The notes beneath the pieces are model-generated. The model was not told the DNA's origin. It saw only the letters and a program-made list of their open reading frames with translations, and ran no database searches. 64,000 nucleotides of DNA from Epiperipatus broadwayi (Eukaryota > Onychophora > Udeonychophora > Euonychophora > Peripatidae): NCBI GenBank assembly GCA_028023455.1, contig JAQFVV010000320.1, positions 186,001 through 250,000 on the forward strand. The letters run 5' to 3'. Shown here piece by piece: positions 24,580 to 36,300 of the stretch. The stretch's first letter is position 1, and every line of letters starts with the position of its first letter. The position numbers and the translations under genes were made by a program.

Positions 24580-25027
24580 ACAGGCAAAACTCTCCATACA
24601 ATAATGCCACTCAGTGCAAGCCAGAGTAATCAATAGATTCAAGAAAGTTTGTGCATAAAATCTCTATCTAGTGCCTACTCATCCAATATTCCCAGACCAG
24701 TTTCTAGCCTGTGACATTTATCAGTGATGAGACTTGGATCTGAGAGCACTGCACCTAGATCTGAGGATCTAATGCAATCTTTCAGCAACCACCTTTTACC
24801 TCTTTAGTTATCTATAAAACTATGAGCCTAAAATTGAAAACACAATAATATTTTCAATCCAAGCTCATAAGTTTATATAGTCATGTAGGTCTGAACTCAG
24901 TTTAGTACCCATACATTTTGGTGTTCCTATTAGGCAGGATTGATATTAAACTACTAAACATCACATGATTATCATTTCTTATGCAAGCATAAGAAATTGG
25001 TGATTATGTGATGTTTAGTGGTTTAAT
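24580..25027 (+). mobile_element. fold-back element, family FB2
   Basis: Same order of FB2 blocks as the copy at 22.9 kb, starting ACAGGCAAAACTCTCCATAC. It ends in a tight palindrome at 24946-25027 whose arms read TTAAACTACTAAACATCACA and its inverse, with only a few bases at the centre. Confidence 0.8.
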
Positions 25028-25059
25028 TATTAATTATTAAAAAACGCACAAAAAATACA

Positions 25060-25235
25060 GTAAGTCCATATAATTTTTAAATATGTGTAAATTAATTAAT
25101 TTCTGAATGCCTCATACTTTATTTCAAGTTCAATAAAAAACCCAAGTTATAGTTGAAGAAAACAATTACTTTTGGCTTCTTAATCCATATTAAATAAAAG
25201 CGTTTTTTATAAAATGTTATATATACAATACTGTA
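25060..25235 (+). repeat. dispersed repeat family X, head segment
   Basis: Matches the start of the 63-kb copy: AAATTAATTAATTTC, TTATAGTTGAAGAAAAC, TTTTGGCTTCTTAAT, AAATAAAAGCGTTTTTTATA. The rest of the family is missing. Confidence 0.6.
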
Positions 25236-26044
25236 TTTGCTTTTTGTATCTAAAAGAAATGATGCAAAATATAATTATTAAACAGTAAAATTTATATTTT
25301 TTAATTAAAATTATATTAATTTATGACATATTGATTATAACTGAAATTACTATAGATATAGTTGTGTATATGGTTGATTCTTTTACATTTGTTTTTACCT
25401 GTCAAGTTTTTAATTAAAATATTTAAGTTTTCAATTTCAATCTATACATTTTTAAGACTGTAAATATAAAATCTGCTAAAGAATTTCTTTTACTGAATAG
25501 TAATTGTAATTCAATCCAGTTTACGGAATTAATCTTTAAAATAAATCATCAGAACTTATTTATATTATAATATATATAAATAAGATTCTGGAAATTTATA
25601 TATAAACTAATGCAAGTTAATAAAAGCAGTATATTTTTTTAATCCAATACAAAAATCAACATCTATACACTATTAGCATTTTAATGACTTATGTATATAT
25701 TCTAATGTATAGATTTACTATAGTTAATACAATATGCTATTAAGATAATTGCTTATTTTAATGACTAAGGAAAGAAAACTTAACTGTATTCATTTACATT
25801 AATCGATCATTAAATTAGATTATTCTGCTATCTTGTATAATACAGTAATGATGAGAATTAATAATTATAATCTTTCTTTACGCAGTTAAATAGACACTTA
25901 TGTAGGTATATATGTGTGCGTGTATATATATTGTAATGGTAAGCAAAGTTTCAGCAGGTACGACCAACATCATTCACCAGAGGCCGCCACTGAACTTCAT
26001 ATCTAGATTCGAACGGAATCTTTAGCAACAAAAAAATATATATG
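25236..26044. other. AT-rich stretch, nothing recognised
   Basis: A GC-richer patch at about 25935-26030 (containing AGATTCGAACGG, which loosely resembles a pol III B box) could be the edge of another element. I could not extend it to a tRNA-like structure. Confidence 0.4.
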
Positions 26045-26435
26045 TAAATGGCAAAATATGGGTGATTTAGTCTGCAAATTGTGTAAGGAAGGTATAGAAA
26101 ATATTAGGTATCTGTTAATTGAATGTAAATGCTTGAAAGCAGAAAGGGTACAAATAATGAAGTTATGGAAGAATAAATATGAACAAAGTGATTATATAGA
26201 AAGTGGGTTATTGATTTTTATGCTGGGTTTGGGAAAAGATAAGGGGGATTTAGATATAAAGGCCATAGAGTTGACAAGATTATGTTGTGGAAATGGGATG
26301 GAGCAGATTATGGGAAAACTTAGAGTGGGAAATGGAAAGGGAAGGTAAAGTGGTTAACAGGTTTTTCTCGGCATAGTTGCTGAGAGATTCCTGACTCCAT
26401 TTAAGGAGAAGTCACAATGCATCACATCACATCAG
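26045..26435 (+). pseudogene. LINE tail with C-terminal zinc-finger-like domain
   Basis: A 96-codon frame (26058-26348) begins just before CKLCKEGIENIRYLLIEC, the Cx2C...(H/Y)x3-5C pattern of the zinc-finger-like domain at the end of many LINE reverse-transcriptase proteins. The usual His is Tyr here. The remaining 60 residues have no catalytic motif. The frame is followed by a short 3' region ending in CAT/CACAT repeats (26415-26432), like a LINE 3' terminus. The start of the open frame is probably not a real initiation site: this is a strongly 5'-truncated insertion of a non-RTE LINE. Confidence 0.6.
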
Positions 26436-27600
26436 CTTCTTAAATCAAAACATCCACTTTCATTAGGGGTTTAACCATTGATTTTTATATAAGAAAGCTA
26501 TAATTTACTGGCAATGATGTCAAACCATAGATTCCTACAAAGATCTTAATCACTATTGGGTAATTTATTCTATGTCCACTAGGTCACAGAGAGATCTTGA
26601 GATTCCTTAACTAATAAAAGAGATCTAAATAAACAAAATAAAATTTATTATCATGCATTAGTTTATATTAAAGTGCATACTAAAACACTTGCAAAAATTA
26701 TTTTGAGTTATTGTATTCTATAACTAACCACAATAATGGTACCATTATTTAATCTATTTGTTCAATTATTTCAATGATACTAATTCCAATCTTAAGTTAT
26801 ATATGTATTTATTTATAAAGCATTTTCAATATCTTTTTGAATACTGTCATTGACCATGTTTCATTAGTGAATCAATAATTTCAATTATTTAGTTAATAAA
26901 TTAGTTGGCATGTTAAAGATAAGTTTTGTATGTCCATGCACATATACTGTTTCTGAAATTTTAACTAGCAGGTGACAATAACATAAATTCCAAACATCTT
27001 ATTATAAAACCACATATGACACATTTAAGAACTCAACAAATTGTATTCAGTACTGTGCCATAATTATCATCATATAAATTAACAATATAACCAATTTAAT
27101 ATAATAAGATTTTAAAATGTATAATACAATAGAAATAAAAGTAGGATCTATAGTAAAAATTGATAGCTTTCGTAGTTCATATACATTTACACTATAGATA
27201 CTTATTGCATAAACATGCACGCATGAATATAATGCAACACACACACATACACAAAATAGATATTTGTATTACATTCTAATGTTGTTGTTTTTTTGCATTT
27301 ATTTTTAAAAAAGGTTTATTGTGGATGATAATATTATAAATCATACTTTGTACATCCAATCAAACAACCGTAATTGCTTATTAGAGAAAAAAGAATAGTG
27401 AAGGAAAAAATATTATTCATTAGACTTTTGTTAATTGGTGAGGATTTTTATGGAGTTTTTTTTTTTTACTCACTCACTAAAAAATATCTAGATATCAGTT
27501 TGTTGTTAATAACTATGTTCTTTTTGGACCACCCTATTGGCAAATTTTTAATAAAATCTAATAGTCACTGTAAGTGATTATGAGATGTTCAAGCACCAAA
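26436..27600. other. AT-rich stretch, nothing recognised
   Basis: Chance frames at minus 27047-27244 and plus 27374-27577 show no motif. Confidence 0.5.
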
Positions 27601-27670
27601 CTGATAGATGGAATCCAGGAACTGTTAGCTCTCAAGTTTATCACTCTATCATTGTGCTAAATCACAAAGG
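27601..27670 (-). pseudogene. decayed tRNA-like sequence
   Basis: The minus strand reads GTGATTTAGCACAATGATAG, then AAACTTGAGAGC, then TTCCTGGATTCCATC. This is box-A-like, anticodon-arm-like and box-B-like sequence in tRNA order, about 70 nt long. The B box is two bases short and the acceptor stem is not evident. No A-tail was recognised. Either an old tRNA pseudogene or the head of another SINE family. Confidence 0.4.
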
Positions 27671-28049
27671 GTAACAAACAAAATTTTCTGATACCTAAAA
27701 AAGTTTTCAAATTGTATCAAAATTTGAACTCAGGCATACACATGATATATATACTACTACCCTAGATAACTATTTTAAACTTTTTTAAAATTGGATTTAA
27801 GTATTATATATCAATATATGATAGTTTTGTCAACATTTTATTAAAATGTGAAAGATTTTTTTTAAAAAAAACAGAATATAAAAGAATATAGTTCTAATAG
27901 CAATACATTTATTTTGCTCGCAAACACTCATTTGCAATAAACACTTTTTAATCTTAGAAAATTTTAGTATTCAACATGTCCTTCCCCTTAATGTCTGCAA
28001 CCCTATGGTTGAAGTGCAAAATTATCATATGGTCACCATTCTTTATGCC
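27671..28049. other. AT-rich stretch, nothing recognised
   Basis: No motif or repeat family was identified. Confidence 0.5.
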
Positions 28050-28365
28050 TACACAAGCTGTTTTTCACAGAGGCAAAACTCTCCATACAATATGTCACTC
28101 AGTGCAAGCCAGAGTAATCAATGGATGCAGGAAGGATGAGTAGGCACTAGATAGGGATTTTAAAAGATCCTAAGATCTAGGTATAGTGCTCTCAAATCCA
28201 AGGCTCCTCACTGATGAAAGCCACAAGCTAGAAACTAGCCTGGGAATATTGGATGAGTAGGCACTAGATAAGGATTTCATACACAAACCTTCCTGCATCC
28301 ATTGATTACTCTGGCTTGCACTGAGTGGCACTACTGTATGGAGAGTTTTGCCTCTGTGACGTGCA
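28050..28365 (+). mobile_element. fold-back element, family FB2, rearranged short copy
   Basis: Both ends carry the FB2 terminus in inverted orientation: GAGGCAAAACTCTCCATACA at 28072 and its inverse ending near 28353. The inside holds two inverted-oriented pieces of the TAGGCACTAGATAGGGATTT block. This makes an almost complete inverted repeat of about 290 bp. Confidence 0.75.
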
Positions 28366-28829
28366 AGAATAGTGAATAATTTCTAGAAAATCTAATATCA
28401 TGATATTTAAGTAAAATGAAATGAAAGATTTAAAATGGAGATTGCCATGGACCTATAGAAAAAAAATATTTGAATTTCATTAAGTTTAAAGACTATATTT
28501 AAAATTAAATAAAACAATTTCTAAGCTAATAAAAATAATAATCATATTAATATATATTTACAAGTTATTATTATGAATGGGTGATTACTAAATTAAAAAT
28601 TTTGAAAATTTATGGTAAGCCTTTTCTCTTACTCTAAGAAGAGAGCATACACAAATTAAATATGGATGTTTTCAGAATATGATTTATATTTGATAAGCTG
28701 ATAAATAACTATCATCATCATTTCACTATTTTTATTAATATATCGAGCATTAATTACATCCGTAAAATAATGCATAATTAAGATTCAAAAGTGGGCGAAT
28801 TCATAAAAACAGTTTTATAACATTCTGAT
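28366..28829. other. AT-rich stretch, nothing recognised
   Basis: No gene or repeat was identified. Confidence 0.5.
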
Positions 28830-29125
28830 TATTTATCAAGCACACAGGAAGTCTGTAATTAGAAAGAGAAAGGCTTTAATCTCTTTCACATACACCTTAA
28901 ACTTTTGTATAATAGCCAAATGCTCTCAAATCAAGATGGCGTAAGATTGGCCTATATAATTAAGAATTTAGGTTAAAGGCAATTATGGTGCTCTAATCTT
29001 TATAAAGTTTCTATCTTGTGTTGAGATTTAAGAGGTCCCTGTATAATCAAAAACTACATTGTTTTACATTTAAGGCACATGTAAAAAAGGTTAAAGCCTT
29101 TCTCTTTCTAATTAAAAACAGTTTT
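28830..29125 (-). mobile_element. fold-back element, family FB1
   Basis: Inverted ends AATTAGAAAGAGAAAGGCTT (about 28857-28876) and AAGCCTTTCTCTTTCTAATT (about 29093-29112) are perfect complements over 20 bp. They continue more weakly inwards. The interior, reverse-complemented, holds the FB1 core CACAAGATAGAAACTTTATA and TATATAGGCCAATCTTA. Confidence 0.75.
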
Positions 29126-29231
29126 AATAAATGCTAATCTGTTTTATTTTATTGCTTTTTTAAAATTAAACTTTATACATAAAAAATAGAATCATATATC
29201 ACATGACCCCATTTCTTTTTTAAGCTTGTAA

Positions 29232-29936
29232 AAAATAAACAAAGAGCTTTGCTAGTTGCCCAACAAGCTTCTTGATAAATACTTAGCAAGAGAAAGCTTT
29301 TAAAATATCTATCAGAAACCACACCCAAATCCCACACCAATGGTTTCATGCTTTGGCTCTCCTCAGTGAGGTGGTAGGATAGTTTCAGAAACTAGATCTA
29401 AAAATACCAACCCAAAGCCAGCATTTATCTAAAAGATAACAATTGAGTAGAAAATCTTAAAAATTTCAGACACTTAAATGTCTTTAAACCCAGTTATCTA
29501 ACTCAAATAACTACATGGGGCAAGAGTTAACCATTGAGTAGAAAATCTAAAATTTTCAGGCACTTAAATGTCTTCAAACCCAGTTATCTAACCCAAATAG
29601 CTATAAATATCTTCAAACCCAGCTATCTAACTCAAATAGCTGTATGTGGCTGCCCCATATACCTATTTGAGTTAGATACCTGGGTTTGAAGACATTTAAG
29701 TGCCTGAAAATTTTAGATTTTCAATTCAATGGTTAACTCTTAGATAAATGCTGGCTTTGGGTTGGTATTTTTAAATCTAGGGTCTGAAACTACCTAGTGC
29801 CTCACTGAGAAGTGCCAAAGCATGAAACCATGGATCTGGGGTTTGGGTGTGGTTTCTGATAGAGATATTTTAAATGCTTTCTCTTGTTAAGCATTTATCA
29901 CAAAGCTTGTTGAGCAACTAGCACAGCTCTTCATTT
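29232..29936. mobile_element. long fold-back element, family FB3
   Basis: Arms of about 300 bp meet near 29650. Matched inverted blocks include GCTAGTTGCCCAACAAGCTT (left) with its inverse at the right end, GGTTTCATGCTTTGG, AACCCAAAGCCAGCATTTAT, and CAGGCACTTAAATGTCTTCA. The left arm is longer because a roughly 110-bp internal segment (AGTTATCTAACTCAAATAACT and neighbours) is repeated two to three times there. No coding sequence. Confidence 0.8.
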
Positions 29937-29939
29937 ATG

Positions 29940-30269
29940 CACTACATTTGCACAAAAATAGCTTATTACTAATATTATAAATATTAGGTTTAAACAAAGT
30001 AGACAAAACACCTTTTAAATAATTCACAAGGCATCTATCATACAGATGAATTATCAGGCATGGAATACTTACTTGTCTATAATAATTTAATATTATAAAA
30101 TGTGTAAGTTAATATATGCATCTATATGCATAGGAACAAGACAGAAAAGCTATATAAATACTTGAGTAATATGTGATAAAAATTAAAACAGATGTGTAGG
30201 AATCTATTCAGATTAATATATTAATGTGAATAGATACTTATACCTAACAGATATAATCATTAAAAACCA
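29940..30269. other. AT-rich stretch, nothing recognised
   Basis: No motif. It separates the FB3 element from the LINE fragment that follows. Confidence 0.5.
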
Positions 30270-30446
30270 GTGATGATGAGTTGGTTTATCAGTTGTACTT
30301 TTGAGTATATTGAAAGATATATTTTTAATAAGGAGTCAATGATTTGCTGAGCTTCATCTTTTAATTTGTTTTGCATATGACATCTCATTCCTGTGGCCCA
30401 CAGGTGAAATGGGAAATCAAGAAAAGCACTTGGTTTAGCTTGGTAT
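30270..30446 (-). pseudogene. LINE reverse transcriptase, post-catalytic segment
   Basis: Minus-strand frame from about 30446 down reads KPSAFLDFPFHLWATG and ends SIYSKVQLINQLIITGF. I read it as the segment after the catalytic box of the long LINE whose other pieces lie at 33.37-33.52 and 36.3-39.9 kb. If unit A is removed with borders near the positions given, the preceding piece ends ...SKPCT and joins this one in frame. The LINE match stops near 30270. Confidence 0.6.
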
Positions 30447-33372
30447 TGTACCAGTCATATATATTTTCCACCCAACATGATCTTAACCCATGAAACCGGA
30501 CTTCAAACCCAGTCAAACCCAAGAATTATATCAAAGACCAAACTGAATTTGAACCCAATTCATGAGCTCAGATCAAAACCTAATGGATAATACAAATTGA
30601 TGGCACATGAGACTATGCACCATGAACTAGCTCAATGGATGTGGTGATTACTGAGACCACTTATCTGACTCTAACTAATGTATGATAAAATGACTATGGA
30701 TATTTCTGAATAAATTCACATATGTATACTTGGGTTGCAAATACAAACAGTGAGAACAAATAGTTAAAACTAATTAATAAATAATAAACAATCAAACCAA
30801 GTAGGTATATAAACTATTTAATAATAAGCAAATATTTGTTCAAATATCTGTGATGAGTATTATAAATTATCTCTAGTCTTTGGAGTGTGAATTACAATGT
30901 ACAATAAATAATGGCAATTGTACTCATATGCCAATAATTAATACTAAGTATTTAAAAAATATATTTATCTATGCCCCAACAAAGTAGACAAAGGTAAATA
31001 AAGGTATTTATGGCATTTGTGCTGAACGAATTACATATATTATTCATTATCTGGTATTTTATTTGGAAAAGAAAATATTCTAATTTTATGTAAGAAAGAT
31101 GTGAGATCCATTTTCCACACATCCATAAATCAATTCATGAAAAGCATGATAAATATATAGGGAATAACTTCAATACTTAACAAAGAAAATTATTTAAAAT
31201 TATCGATAAATATAAACTTGTTTGATTTTAATGAAATCAATTCATTACGATTTATGAAGCAGAAGAGTGGGTCTTTATTTGAAATAAAAAATAAAATGGT
31301 ACTAACACATTATGAGCAACAAAACGAGCATAAAATAAAATGGTTTGTTGGTAATTTGAGAAGTATAAAGGGCGGCTTGTATTTAACAAGTCCTTTCTGC
31401 CCTACAAATTATCCATGGAACATGGGGAAAGCCAGGTCGGCACATAGCCATGAACCTTTGGTGTTCCAATATAGCAATGAGCGAGGGAGGAAGTGATTTT
31501 TTCCTATATATTTAAAATATCAATAATATCACCGAAATGACAACCTAAGAAGCAAGATGGTGGCTCGCGTTAGCAACATTCAGAATGGTGATGATACAAT
31601 GATCATCATATTTGATTAATAAAGCCCAAATTATATAATAGATGCCTAACATAATGACCTGACATATCAGATTAAAATCAAACTTACTCGGAGTAACTGT
31701 GCTTAAATACAATTACATACTTATAATAATAATACCCCTTATATCATGCTCTCCCTGAATAATAATAATATAAAATATGAGATTTAAATTAGTATTTATT
31801 TTATTTTCCTTATTAACCTTTTGTAAAACATTAATAAATGTGATCAATATAAATAAATAAGTTTGTGAAACTTAAATAAAATAGCCGGGAGCATAGGTTA
31901 TAAAATGGGCTAATAATATTTATCAGCCATTGGTAAAAAAAAAAAAAAATCAACATTAATAAATCCTTCAACTCGATAATTAATAGAACCGTATTAATTT
32001 AGTTTTAATGGGCAATAATTAAGCTATAAAATTTAATGCAATATTATTTTATTAGGGTGAGTTTAAACGAAAGATATTATCGAGTTGAAAATATTATTGG
32101 CATATTATCGAAAGTAAAAGACATTAATAATCATTCAAATAAATATAACTAAAATTACCTAAAATGAACCGCCATTAAGAGAAAGAAAGTTAACAAGATA
32201 TTAATTTTAAGACTAGAGATAATAGAATAGAGAATTACTATAACAAAATTTAACATATTATAAAATGAGTAGAGAAATTTAGACAGTAGTTAAATTATGG
32301 TTTGAGATAGAGTTCATGAACAGACCAGAAAGTTGTGGTTTATAAAATAAAAGGTTACCAGTACTTCCATGGCTCGCTCATTGATTCAGGAATATAGAGT
32401 CCGATTGGATTTAGGAGACATACTTGATTCGTGTGAATTTCATTTTGTAGATTAGTTTCCTTCTGTATTTTGGCAGCTTATGAATGGTATTAAAAATTTC
32501 TGTTCAGCAGCAACATTTTGAAGATTTATGGAGGACTTCGGAGTCCAGCAATCAGATCCCCAAAGTTATCTGCGTACCATGCTGAAAATACTATTAAAAA
32601 TCATAATTAAAACTGACATAGCTTCTGGTGGCAACTCTTTTTAATTTAATAGTAATGGCTCCTTATAGAAACTTTTTTGGGGTATTTATAGCCTTTCCTA
32701 TGGTTTCATGCCCATTCTGATTTTGATACCTTAAGGCTAAAGCTTTTACATTATTACAAACCAAAATTTTCTCTAATTGATTTTCGATCCACTCCTTCGA
32801 TAAGACTTGCAAATCATTAACTTTGAATTCATTTTCTATTTTAAAAATGAATTTGTAAAATCTGAAATAAATGATTTTAATTTAGCACTGTCCTTAAAGT
32901 TTTAACATATCATTTTAACTAATTAATAAAAGATTCCCTATTGTCTTTGGGAAAGGACGATCTGAAAGCTTATCGAAAAGATGTAACTTTTAATCATATA
33001 AATTTGAATAAAATGGTAAAGTATGAAATAAAACATTCCGATGTAATAAAACTTTATAACGAATATATACATACAATCTACGTAATTAAAATAGATATTT
33101 TTCATGAATATTTTATAATGAGGTAATTAATAACATTAACAAATTTAAAGATAATATAATTAGTTTCAATAAATACTTAAATAATAATCCCAGTATTAAC
33201 TGAAAATAACGTATGCAGATAATATAAAGTCTCATTACATTTGGAAATATTCACTGTTTTTGAATTAGGTTACAGGTGGGATCACATGAAGCTCGGATCG
33301 AACTTAGATCTGACCACTTTGGTGGGATCACATGAAGCTCGGATCGAACTTAGATCCGACCACTTCACTATG
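30447..33372. mobile_element. unclassified 2.9-kb unit, copy A, inserted in a LINE
   Basis: Diverged duplicate of the sequence at 33.52-36.30 kb in the same orientation, roughly three quarters identical by eye. Paired landmarks in the same order: CACGAGCTCAGATCAAAT-type (30570 / 33625), AGGGCGGCTTGTATT (31368 / 34361), TTCAACTCGATAATTAATAG (31968 / 34928), TTATCGAGTTGAA (32078 / 35034), GGGAAAGGACGATC (32949 / 35896), GGATCGAACTTAGAT (33293 / 36275). No open frame is shared: the 92-codon frame at 31218-31496 is broken in copy B. Both sides border LINE reverse-transcriptase sequence. I cannot assign it to a class: no transposase, no clear long terminal inverted or direct repeat. Borders are good to about 10 bp. 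Confidence 0.7.
33275..33366. repeat. 46-bp terminal sequence duplicated in unit A
   Basis: Two tandem copies start at 33275 and 33321 (GGTGGGATCACATGAAGCTC, then GGATCGAACTTAGATC). Each contains an inverted repeat that on the minus strand forms a 7-bp stem (TCGGATC with GATCCGA, perfect in the second copy) around a 7-nt loop, TAAGTTC. Unit B has one diverged copy at its corresponding end. Confidence 0.8.
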
Positions 33373-33523
33373 CATTTGTACATGGTTTACTGGTAAATAA
33401 TGACCAGGCGAAAGTTTTGTCTATATTAAATTTCAATTTGTGTGTATTTGTGTAGTCTTGTAGAATTTTTTGTAGGCTGTGTGTTTTTTTTTTGAGGTAG
33501 AAAGATTGTTATATCATCTATCT
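33373..33523 (-). pseudogene. LINE reverse transcriptase, catalytic-box fragment between the twin units
   Basis: Minus frame reads DDITIFLPQ, then a frame slip, then HKLKFNIDKTFAWSLFTS. DD is the second half of the (Y/F)xDD catalytic box, and NIDKT is the following conserved block. The fragment is only about 150 bp. It continues the reverse transcriptase that stops at 36301 (ITCIAY) on the far side of unit B. Confidence 0.7.
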
Positions 33524-36300
33524 ATTGTACCAGATGAAAGATGCCAGCCCAACAACCAGACCCAAACTGCAAAGTCGGATTCAAACTCAGTCGAAACAAA
33601 CTGAATTCAAACCCAACTCACGAGCTCAGATCAAATCATTGGATGACATATATCGATGGTACATGACTATGCACCGAGGAACTAGCTCAACAGATGATGA
33701 TGATTTGAGATCCCTGATCTGACTCTAATAACATATAATAAAATAACTAAGGATATTTATAAATCAATTCATATATGTATGTTCGGTTGCGAATACAGAC
33801 AGCACGCATTAATATTAAAATAATTATTGAATAATAAAGAAAGTTAAAAACCAAATGTGTTAATAAAATGTTTAATAATAATATTTTGTTCAACTTTTAT
33901 GATTAAGATTATATAGATTACCTCTAGTCTTTAAAACGGAATTTATAATTTACAATAAGAATGGCAGTCATTATTATATGCCAATAACTATTACGCAAGA
34001 TTATAGGAGGATTATATTTGTCTATGCCCCGGCAAGTAAATAAAGGTAGATAAAGGTATTTGGCTCTGACCGAAATTATTATTCTAAATTTTTAAAGGAA
34101 AGAATGTGAGATTCATTTTCACATTCATAAATCAATTCACGAAAAGCATGATAACTATTAGGGCATAACTTTACATTTAACAAGGAGTTTATTTAATAAG
34201 AAATGAATACGAAATTGTTTGACTTTAATAAAAATCAATTCATCATGATTTACGAGCATGAGAGCAGGGCTTTATTTGAACTGAGAAATAACGGTGCTGA
34301 TGACTTAAGAGCTATAAAAATGAATATAAAATATGGCTTGTCAGTGATTTGAGAAAATAGAAGGGCGGCTTGTATTTGACAAGTCTTTTATGCCCTATGA
34401 AGGATCCATGGAACACAGGGAAAACCAGACCGGGTCATAGCTGTGCACCTTCCAAATATAATACGAGCAAGGGAGGAAGTGCTTTCTTCCTATGTAATTA
34501 AACTGACAATAATATCACTGAGGATCCTACGAAGCAGGAGATGGCTCACGTCAGCAATGTTCAGAAAATGATGACTTGGTAATCATGTTTAAATAATAAA
34601 ACTCATTTTATATAAAGAATGCTCTACATGATGACCTGATTAAGTTAAATTAAAGTCAAACGTGCTTTAACCAAAAAGTACTTAATGCAATTAGAAATTA
34701 TATTAATTATACCCTAAATATCATGCCCTCCCTGAATACTAATATGAAGTATAATGTTTAAATAAGAATATATTGACATTAATTCCTTTATCAACCTTTT
34801 TGCAAAACATTTTAACATTATGAATATGTATAAACTAGATAAATGAGCCTCGAGCATATGTTAGAAACTGAGCTAATAATTTTTTATTATTAGCCATTAA
34901 TAAAAATAGCAAAAATTGTATAAATCCTTCAACTTGATAATTAATAGAACCATCTTAAATGAGTTCCAGTGGGCAAGAATTACTATAACTCAATATATTA
35001 TTTTCAGGAGGGAATTTAAACGAAAGAGATTATTATCGAGTTGAAGTTTTATTGGCATATAATAAAAATAAATGACATTAATAATTATTCAATAAATATA
35101 TATAATACAGTTAATGAAATGAACCACCATCGTAAGAAAGGAAAGTTAACAGATATTAAATTTAAAGACTAGAGATAGAAAAACGAGAATTATTTATACA
35201 GATTAATACATTAAGAAATGGGAAGAGCTTTTGACAGTACTTAATTTAAAGGTAGTGTAAATTAAAGTTTGGAAACTGGCCAGAAAGTTATGGTTCATTA
35301 AAGAAATATGTTACCATTCCTTCTGTGATTGGTTCCTTAGTTTACACGGCAGAGTTCGATTCGGTAGAAACGTAGGTGCGCATTTTGTAAATTATTTGAA
35401 TATCATTTTGATTGATTCTTTCAGGTTTTGGCAGCACATTTAGTGTGGAAAGGTTTAGTTTTGCAGCTACATTAAAGATCTTTTGGGGCACTTTGGGTGT
35501 CAGATTCCCGAAATTAACCCCTCACCATGATGGAGACACTATAAAGCTTCTTAATTTACAACGCTCGTAGCTCTTAGTAGCACTTCTTTCAAAACAAATA
35601 TGGCTTCTCCTTCTCCAACCTTTTCCAGGCCATTTGTACTTTTCACTCCAGTTTCCCGCCTATTCTGATTCTTGATGCATTAAGGCTAATGCTTCTTGCT
35701 TTACCAAGGTTACAATTTTTATCAATTGATTTTAGATACATTCCTTCGATAAGACTTTCAAACTCATTAACTTTGAATTCATTTTCTAATTAGAAAATGA
35801 ATTTGTAAATCTAAAAATGATTTTAATCAGGAACCGTCCTTACATTTTAAATTATTATCTTTTTGCTAATTGATAAAAATTCCCCATTGTTTTTGGGAAA
35901 GGACGATCCGAAAGCTTATTAAAAGAATGTGCTTTTAATCGCTAAAATTTGAACAAACTGTTTAAAAGTAAAATAAAACATTCCGATGCAATGAAACTTT
36001 ATAACGAATATATATATTTAAATCTTTATAAATACATACACACAATTCACACAGTTATAATATATATAAATTCATGAATAATTTTATCATGAATTTATTA
36101 ATGATATTGATTTGTTTAAATATTAAAATAGTTGGTTTTGACACACGTTTATATAATACTGTTTTTTTTAAGGAAACTAGCATGTATTGAACATATAAAG
36201 CCCCATTGCATTCAGAAATTCACAGTTAGTACTAGGGTTTGAAGTGGGCTACATGTGAGATATCATGGAGCTAGGATCGAACTTAGATACGACTGCTTCA
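33524..36300. mobile_element. unclassified 2.8-kb unit, copy B, inserted at the LINE catalytic box
   Basis: Homologous to unit A over its whole length and in the same direction. It lies exactly between the Tyr codon (36303-36301) and the Asp-Asp codons (about 33515) of the LINE catalytic box, so it split that motif. The two units share left-end TATTGTACCAG and right-end CTTCA(C/G)TATGCA. Conserved inside both is an inverted repeat (TTCAACT(C/T)GATAAT with ATTATCGAGTTGAA) about 100 bp apart. Interior frames are short and full of stops. Its class is unknown. Confidence 0.7.

Noticed and set aside
31218-31496. 92-codon frame in unit A as a gene of the element
   Set aside because: The aligned region of unit B (about 34210-34490) has several stops and frame changes, so the frame is not conserved.
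30447-36300. Twin units as the two long terminal repeats of a retrotransposon
   Set aside because: At about 2.9 kb each they enclose only 150 bp of LINE sequence, are strongly diverged, and the LINE reading continues on the outer sides.
33524-36300. Units as self-splicing or spliceosomal introns of the LINE
   Set aside because: Junctions do not show a consistent GT...AG or group I/II pattern in the two units, and the host LINE is a dead copy.
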